In this document: positions 5,521 to 8,751 of the stretch, one piece after another | How positions within the stretch are numbered: the stretch's first letter is position 1 | Layout of the letters: every line of letters starts with the position of its first letter | Source of the DNA: Ruminococcus difficilis | Lineage (GTDB): Bacteria > Bacillota_A > Clostridia > Oscillospirales > Acutalibacteraceae | Length of the DNA stretch: 8,751 nucleotides | Direction of reading: 5' to 3' | NCBI RefSeq assembly: GCF_016680995.1 | Contig: NZ_JAEQMG010000196.1 | Location: 1-8,751, forward strand | Program-made: the position numbers and the translations under genes | The notes under the pieces: model-generated | Databases searched by the model: none | The model's input: only the letters and a program-made list of their open reading frames with translations | Told to the model about the DNA's origin: nothing

Positions 5521-6780
5521 ATGAGCAGAGTTTTAGTAATAGGTTGTGGGGGAGTAGCGTCTGTTGCAATACAGAAGTGTTGTCAGGCGAGTGAAGTATT
5601 TCAGGAACTGTGTATTGCCAGCCGAACCAAGGCAAAATGCGACAGTCTTGCCGAAAAACTTTCCAAAAAAACAAAAACCAGAATTACCACTGCACAGGTT
5701 GATGCCGATGACGTTCAGCAGGTTATCCATCTTATCAATGACTATAAGCCCGATTTGGTAATGAATATCGCTTTACCCTATCAGGATCTTACCATTATGG
5801 ACGCTTGTCTTGCCTGCAAAGTCAACTATATGGATACCGCCAATTATGAACCCGAAGATACAGACGACCCCGAATGGCGTGCCGTTTACGAAAAGCGTTG
5901 TCAGGAAAAAGGATTTTCCGCTTATTTTGATTACAGCTGGCAGTGGAATTATCGTGAAAAATTTGAGAAAGCAGGACTTACCGCTTTACTGGGCTGCGGT
6001 TTCGACCCCGGTGTAACACAGGCATATTGTGCCTATGCCTTGAAACATGAATTTGATACCATTGATACCATTGATATTTTAGACTGTAACGGCGGTGACC
6101 ATGGTTATCCGTTTGCGACAAACTTCAATCCCGAAGTCAATCTGCGTGAAGTTTCCGCCCCCGGAAGTTACTGGGAAAACGGACACTGGGTAGAAATTCC
6201 GCCAATGAGTATCAGACGGGAATATGATTTTGACAGTGTAGGCAAAAAGGATATGTACCTTTTACATCATGAAGAAATTGAATCCCTTGCCGAGAACATT
6301 CCCGATGTACAGAGAATCCGTTTCTTTATGACTTTCGGACAGAGTTATCTTACCCATATGAAATGTCTGGAAAATGTGGGTATGTTATCCACAACACCTG
6401 TGCTTTTTGAGGGTAAGGAAATCGTTCCCATAAAATTTCTGAAAGCCTTATTGCCCGACCCCGCAACACTGGGTGAAAGAACTCACGGCAAAACCAATAT
6501 CGGCTGTATTTTCACAGGAAAGAAAGACGGCAGGAAAAAGATTTATTCCATTTATAATGTCTGTGACCATCAGGAATGTTATCAGGAAGTCGGCAGTCAG
6601 GCAATAAGTTATACCACAGGTGTTCCAGCCATGTGCGGTGCTTTGATGTTGCTCAGCGGAAAATGGAATATGACAGGTGTGCATACTGTGGAAGAATTTG
6701 ACCCCGACCCGTTTCTGGAAGCACTTTGTCAGTACGGTCTGCCTTACAGAGAAAATCACAGTCCCGAAATAGTTGACTGA
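5521..6780 (+). CDS. Carboxynorspermidine/carboxyspermidine dehydrogenase (saccharopine dehydrogenase-like)
   Basis: 419 residues, matching the family. This NADPH-dependent enzyme condenses aspartate beta-semialdehyde with putrescine (or diaminopropane) and reduces the Schiff base to carboxyspermidine (or carboxynorspermidine). It opens with the Rossmann motif VLVIGCGGVASVAIQ; the conserved segments VNYMDTANYEP and GCGFDPGVTQAY are typical of this branch rather than of true saccharopine dehydrogenase, and the next gene is its usual partner decarboxylase. GGAG (5506-5509) lies 11 nt before ATG 5521, rather far; an ATG at 5513 stops after three codons. A perfect 9-bp tandem repeat at 6055-6072 encodes DTIDTID without breaking the frame. 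Since diaminopropane synthesis genes are absent here and speA-speB make putrescine, carboxyspermidine is the more likely product. Confidence 0.87.
   Translation: MSRVLVIGCGGVASVAIQKCCQASEVFQELCIASRTKAKCDSLAEKLSKKTKTRITTAQVDADDVQQVIHLINDYKPDLVMNIALPYQDLTIMDACLACKVNYMDTANYEPEDTDDPEWRAVYEKRCQEKGFSAYFDYSWQWNYREKFEKAGLTALLGCGFDPGVTQAYCAYALKHEFDTIDTIDILDCNGGDHGYPFATNFNPEVNLREVSAPGSYWENGHWVEIPPMSIRREYDFDSVGKKDMYLLHHEEIESLAENIPDVQRIRFFMTFGQSYLTHMKCLENVGMLSTTPVLFEGKEIVPIKFLKALLPDPATLGERTHGKTNIGCIFTGKKDGRKKIYSIYNVCDHQECYQEVGSQAISYTTGVPAMCGALMLLSGKWNMTGVHTVEEFDPDPFLEALCQYGLPYRENHSPEIVD
6055..6072 (+). repeat. 9-bp tandem duplication GATACCATT within the dehydrogenase gene
   Basis: Two perfect adjacent copies (6055-6063, 6064-6072) followed by a partial third, GATATT. 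In frame, it adds three residues (Asp-Thr-Ile) and is probably a harmless slippage event. Confidence 0.7.
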
Positions 6781-6794
6781 CGGAGGAGAAAGTA

Positions 6795-8027
6795 TTGTCT
6801 GAATATTTAGCAGATAGCCGTAAGGTGTTTTCGGCACTGGACGGAGAAGACCCTATAACTTTATTTTCCGCTTTAAAGACCCCGTGTTATATTATTGACG
6901 AGGTACAGTTGCGGAAAAACGGTGAAATTCTCTGTAAGGTAGCAGAAAACACGGGCTGTAAAATATTGCTGGCACAGAAAGCCTTTTCCAATTATAATTT
7001 TTATCCTTTATTGGCGGAATATCTGTCGGGAACAGAAGCAAGCGGTCTTTTTGAAGCAAGACTGGGTTATGAAGAAATGCCTGATAAAGAAGTCCATGTT
7101 TTTTGCGGAGCTTACCGTGAAGACGAATTTGACGAACTGTTGCAATATGCCGACCACATTGTTTTTAATTCCCCTCATCAGCTGAAAAAGTTCGGCTTTT
7201 CGGCAAAGGAAAAAGGAAAAAGTATCGGGTTAAGAATTAATCCTGAATTTTCCACACAGGACGGACACGGGATATATGACCCTTGTGCATATGGCAGTCG
7301 TCTGGGAACAACACGCTGTCAGTGGGATACAGAAATGACTTCTGAACTTGTGGCTTTACTGGACGGTCTGCATTTTCATACATTATGTGAACAGAACGCT
7401 GACGATTTAGTCAGAACGGTAACCGCTGTAGAAAACAGGTTCGGGGATATTCTGCCCAAAATGAAGTGGCTCAATATGGGCGGAGGACATCACATTACCC
7501 GATGGGATTATGCTATTTCTTTACTGGAACGGTGTATTACCGATGTACAGAAAAAATGGAATGTGCAGGTTTATCTTGAACCGGGTGAGGCAGTTGCTCT
7601 GAATGCGGGATATCTTGCGACAAGAGTACTGGATATTGTGCAAAGCGGAGATATCTGCAATGCCATACTTGATGTCAGTGCCAGCTGTCATATGCCTGAC
7701 GTTATCGAAATGCCCTATACACCGCCGTTGTATGGTGCTATGGCAGAAAAATCGGCACATTGTTACCGTCTTACCTGTCCTACCTGTCTTGCGGGTGATG
7801 TTATCGGCGACTATTATTTTGGTAAAGATTTGCATATCGGTGATATGTTGCTGTTCGGAGATATGGCAATTTACTCTACTTGTAAGAACAACACATTCAA
7901 CGGTATGCCCTTGCCGAACATTTTCCGACTGAATGAAAACAGAATGTGCCGTCAGATTACGGATTTTGATTATTATGACTTCAAAATGAGATTGGGCAGC
8001 AAAAAATATTCATCGTCGGCTCGATGA
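6795..8027 (+). CDS. nspC: Carboxynorspermidine/carboxyspermidine decarboxylase (PLP, alanine racemase fold)
   Basis: 410 residues. It decarboxylates carboxyspermidine to spermidine (or carboxynorspermidine to norspermidine) and belongs to the fold-III group with diaminopimelate decarboxylase. Visible: the PLP lysine Lys62 in ILLAQKAFS, His195 in the HFHTLCE strand, the glycine loop NMGGGHH (227-233), EPGE at 262-265, CHMPDVIEMPY (299-308), the active-site CLAGDVIGDY (331-340) and AIYSTCKNNTFNG near the end, all hallmarks of NspC. The start codon is TTG 6795: GGAGGAG (6782-6788) lies 6 nt before it and the next ATG would remove the PLP-lysine region. The gap from the dehydrogenase stop is 14 nt. 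This is the last pathway enzyme of the operon; the N-terminal ~20 residues are longer than usual. Confidence 0.92.
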   Translation: MSEYLADSRKVFSALDGEDPITLFSALKTPCYIIDEVQLRKNGEILCKVAENTGCKILLAQKAFSNYNFYPLLAEYLSGTEASGLFEARLGYEEMPDKEVHVFCGAYREDEFDELLQYADHIVFNSPHQLKKFGFSAKEKGKSIGLRINPEFSTQDGHGIYDPCAYGSRLGTTRCQWDTEMTSELVALLDGLHFHTLCEQNADDLVRTVTAVENRFGDILPKMKWLNMGGGHHITRWDYAISLLERCITDVQKKWNVQVYLEPGEAVALNAGYLATRVLDIVQSGDICNAILDVSASCHMPDVIEMPYTPPLYGAMAEKSAHCYRLTCPTCLAGDVIGDYYFGKDLHIGDMLLFGDMAIYSTCKNNTFNGMPLPNIFRLNENRMCRQITDFDYYDFKMRLGSKKYSSSAR

Positions 8028-8064
8028 GAATATATCATTTTCTGACAATAAATGGAGAGATATC

Positions 8065-8643
8065 ATGATAAATATTTTTTACCGTATAGTGGGCAGTAAA
8101 CGAGTTGCCCTGATACTGGATTGTATAGGCATTGCTTTTGGAGCTGTTATTGCCGCTTTTGCTATAGAAGAATTCTTGGTGCCGTGTACGATTCTTGACG
8201 GCGGAGTTGTAGGTATCGGTATTATGATTAACAGTCTTGCTCATATACCACTTGGCATTTTGACGATTGTCTTTAATATTCCGTTTTTGGCTGTCGGTTC
8301 TCGTCAGTTGGGAAAGCTGTTTATTGTCAAGTCAGCGTTCGGCATGACAGTATTTTCCACATTTTTACAGATATTTGCTCCATTAAGAAATGTTACCAAT
8401 GTTCTCGGCGTCGTTCGTCTGGACGAGGCTCGAAAACACAAAACCAAAGCAAAAGAAATCCTTGCCGATATCCCGGATGATACCGACAAGGAAACTTTGA
8501 AATCTCTAAAACAAACCGCTAATGCTGAAAAGCAGGAATACAGCCAACTGAAGAAGCTGCGCTGGTCATTACTCACCAATGGAGATAAACTCTCCGGAAG
8601 TAAAACCGAACACTTGCAATCTATACTAATGTCTACTGAATAA
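8065..8643 (+). pseudogene. Truncated YitT-like membrane protein fused to an ISL3-type transposase fragment
   Basis: A 192-codon frame with two unlike halves. Residues 1 to about 112 are the N-terminal part of a YitT/DUF161 membrane protein, with hydrophobic segments near 15-38, 42-60, 63-79 and 86-105 and the motif ILDGGVVGIG. Full YitT proteins are about 280 residues with a soluble C-terminal DUF2179 domain, which is absent. From about residue 113 the sequence becomes hydrophilic and Lys-rich and resembles the inside of an ISL3-family transposase (VVRLDEARKH, then LRWSLLTNGDKLS). GGAGAG (8054-8059) precedes the ATG, and the gap to nspC is 37 nt without a visible terminator, so it was probably co-transcribed with the polyamine genes. 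YitT function is unknown. The chimera is presumably non-functional. Confidence 0.75.
8400..8640 (+). mobile_element. ISL3-like insertion sequence remnant (internal transposase piece)
   Basis: Codes for about 79 residues like the region between the second catalytic Asp and the final Glu of ISL3 transposases (the RW-LL-N-LS pattern). Both the element's ends and the catalytic residues are missing, so it is a dead scar. It begins inside yitT and ends where the minus-strand transposase tail begins. The family call rests on pattern recall only. Confidence 0.5.
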
Positions 8644-8751
8644 ATGCAACTTTCAAACTTCGGAAAAGCAACGATAACATCTCCGCCCTCAGCTTCTCAA
8701 TCTTTCTCAGGTTGAGGAGCAGGACGGACATAGCGATGCTGTGGCAAGTTG
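8633..8751 (-). CDS. C-terminal end of a probable transposase (partial, IS4/IS5/IS1182-like)
   Basis: The minus strand is open from the window edge to a TAG at 8635-8633, giving 39 residues with HSIAMSVLLLNLRKIEKL followed by a basic/hydrophobic tail. Segments like 'AMSVLLLNLRKI' close the DDE domain of IS4/IS5/IS1182-type transposases. It converges on the ISL3-like remnant and overlaps the last codons of that frame by 11 nt, so one element probably inserted into or recombined with the other. Only the tail is visible, so family and completeness are uncertain. Confidence 0.45.
   Translation of the reverse strand, partial: TCHSIAMSVLLLNLRKIEKLRAEMLSLLFRSLKVAFIQ

Noticed and set aside
1..8751. 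CRISPR array, tRNA or rRNA genes
   Set aside because: No regularly spaced repeats of CRISPR size and no recognisable tRNA cloverleaf or rRNA sequence. The only tandem repeats are the 9-mers listed.

Overview
The window looks like chromosome from a low-GC Gram-positive anaerobe, most likely a gut clostridium (Bacillota, Clostridia). Shine-Dalgarno sequences are strong, genes are tightly packed on one strand, and the insertion-sequence families (IS110, an ISL3-like remnant) and a YitT-type membrane protein fit such a genome. This placement is inferred from gene content and style, not from a marker gene.

Layout. Positions 1-51 hold the first codons of a secreted or lipoprotein gene on the minus strand, which leaves the window. 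About 118-1696 is an IS110-family insertion sequence: a long structured 5' non-coding segment (candidate bridge RNA, about 139-325) followed by a complete DEDD/serine recombinase (349-1620) and a weak terminator. Positions 1700-2311 are a long non-coding stretch with a triple 9-bp repeat, two strong sigma-A promoters and a long leader. The leader ends in an intrinsic terminator only 15 nt before the next start codon, so it looks like an attenuated or riboswitch-type control region.

Positions 2312-8027 are a five-gene polyamine operon: arginine decarboxylase (speA), spermidine-synthase-like aminopropyltransferase (speE), agmatinase-type ureohydrolase (speB), carboxynorspermidine/carboxyspermidine dehydrogenase, and the matching PLP decarboxylase (nspC). 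Arginine would go to agmatine, then putrescine, then carboxyspermidine (using aspartate semialdehyde), then spermidine. The same enzymes could instead act in the order agmatine, carboxyaminopropylagmatine, aminopropylagmatine, spermidine. The SpeE-like protein is the odd member, because it normally needs decarboxylated S-adenosylmethionine and no speD is present here.

Positions 8065-8643 are a broken yitT-like gene. Its first ~112 codons run in frame into an internal piece of an ISL3-type transposase. At the right edge (8633-8751, minus strand) lies the C-terminal end of another probable transposase, convergent with it. The polyamine operon is therefore bracketed by an intact-looking IS110 element upstream and degraded insertion sequences downstream.
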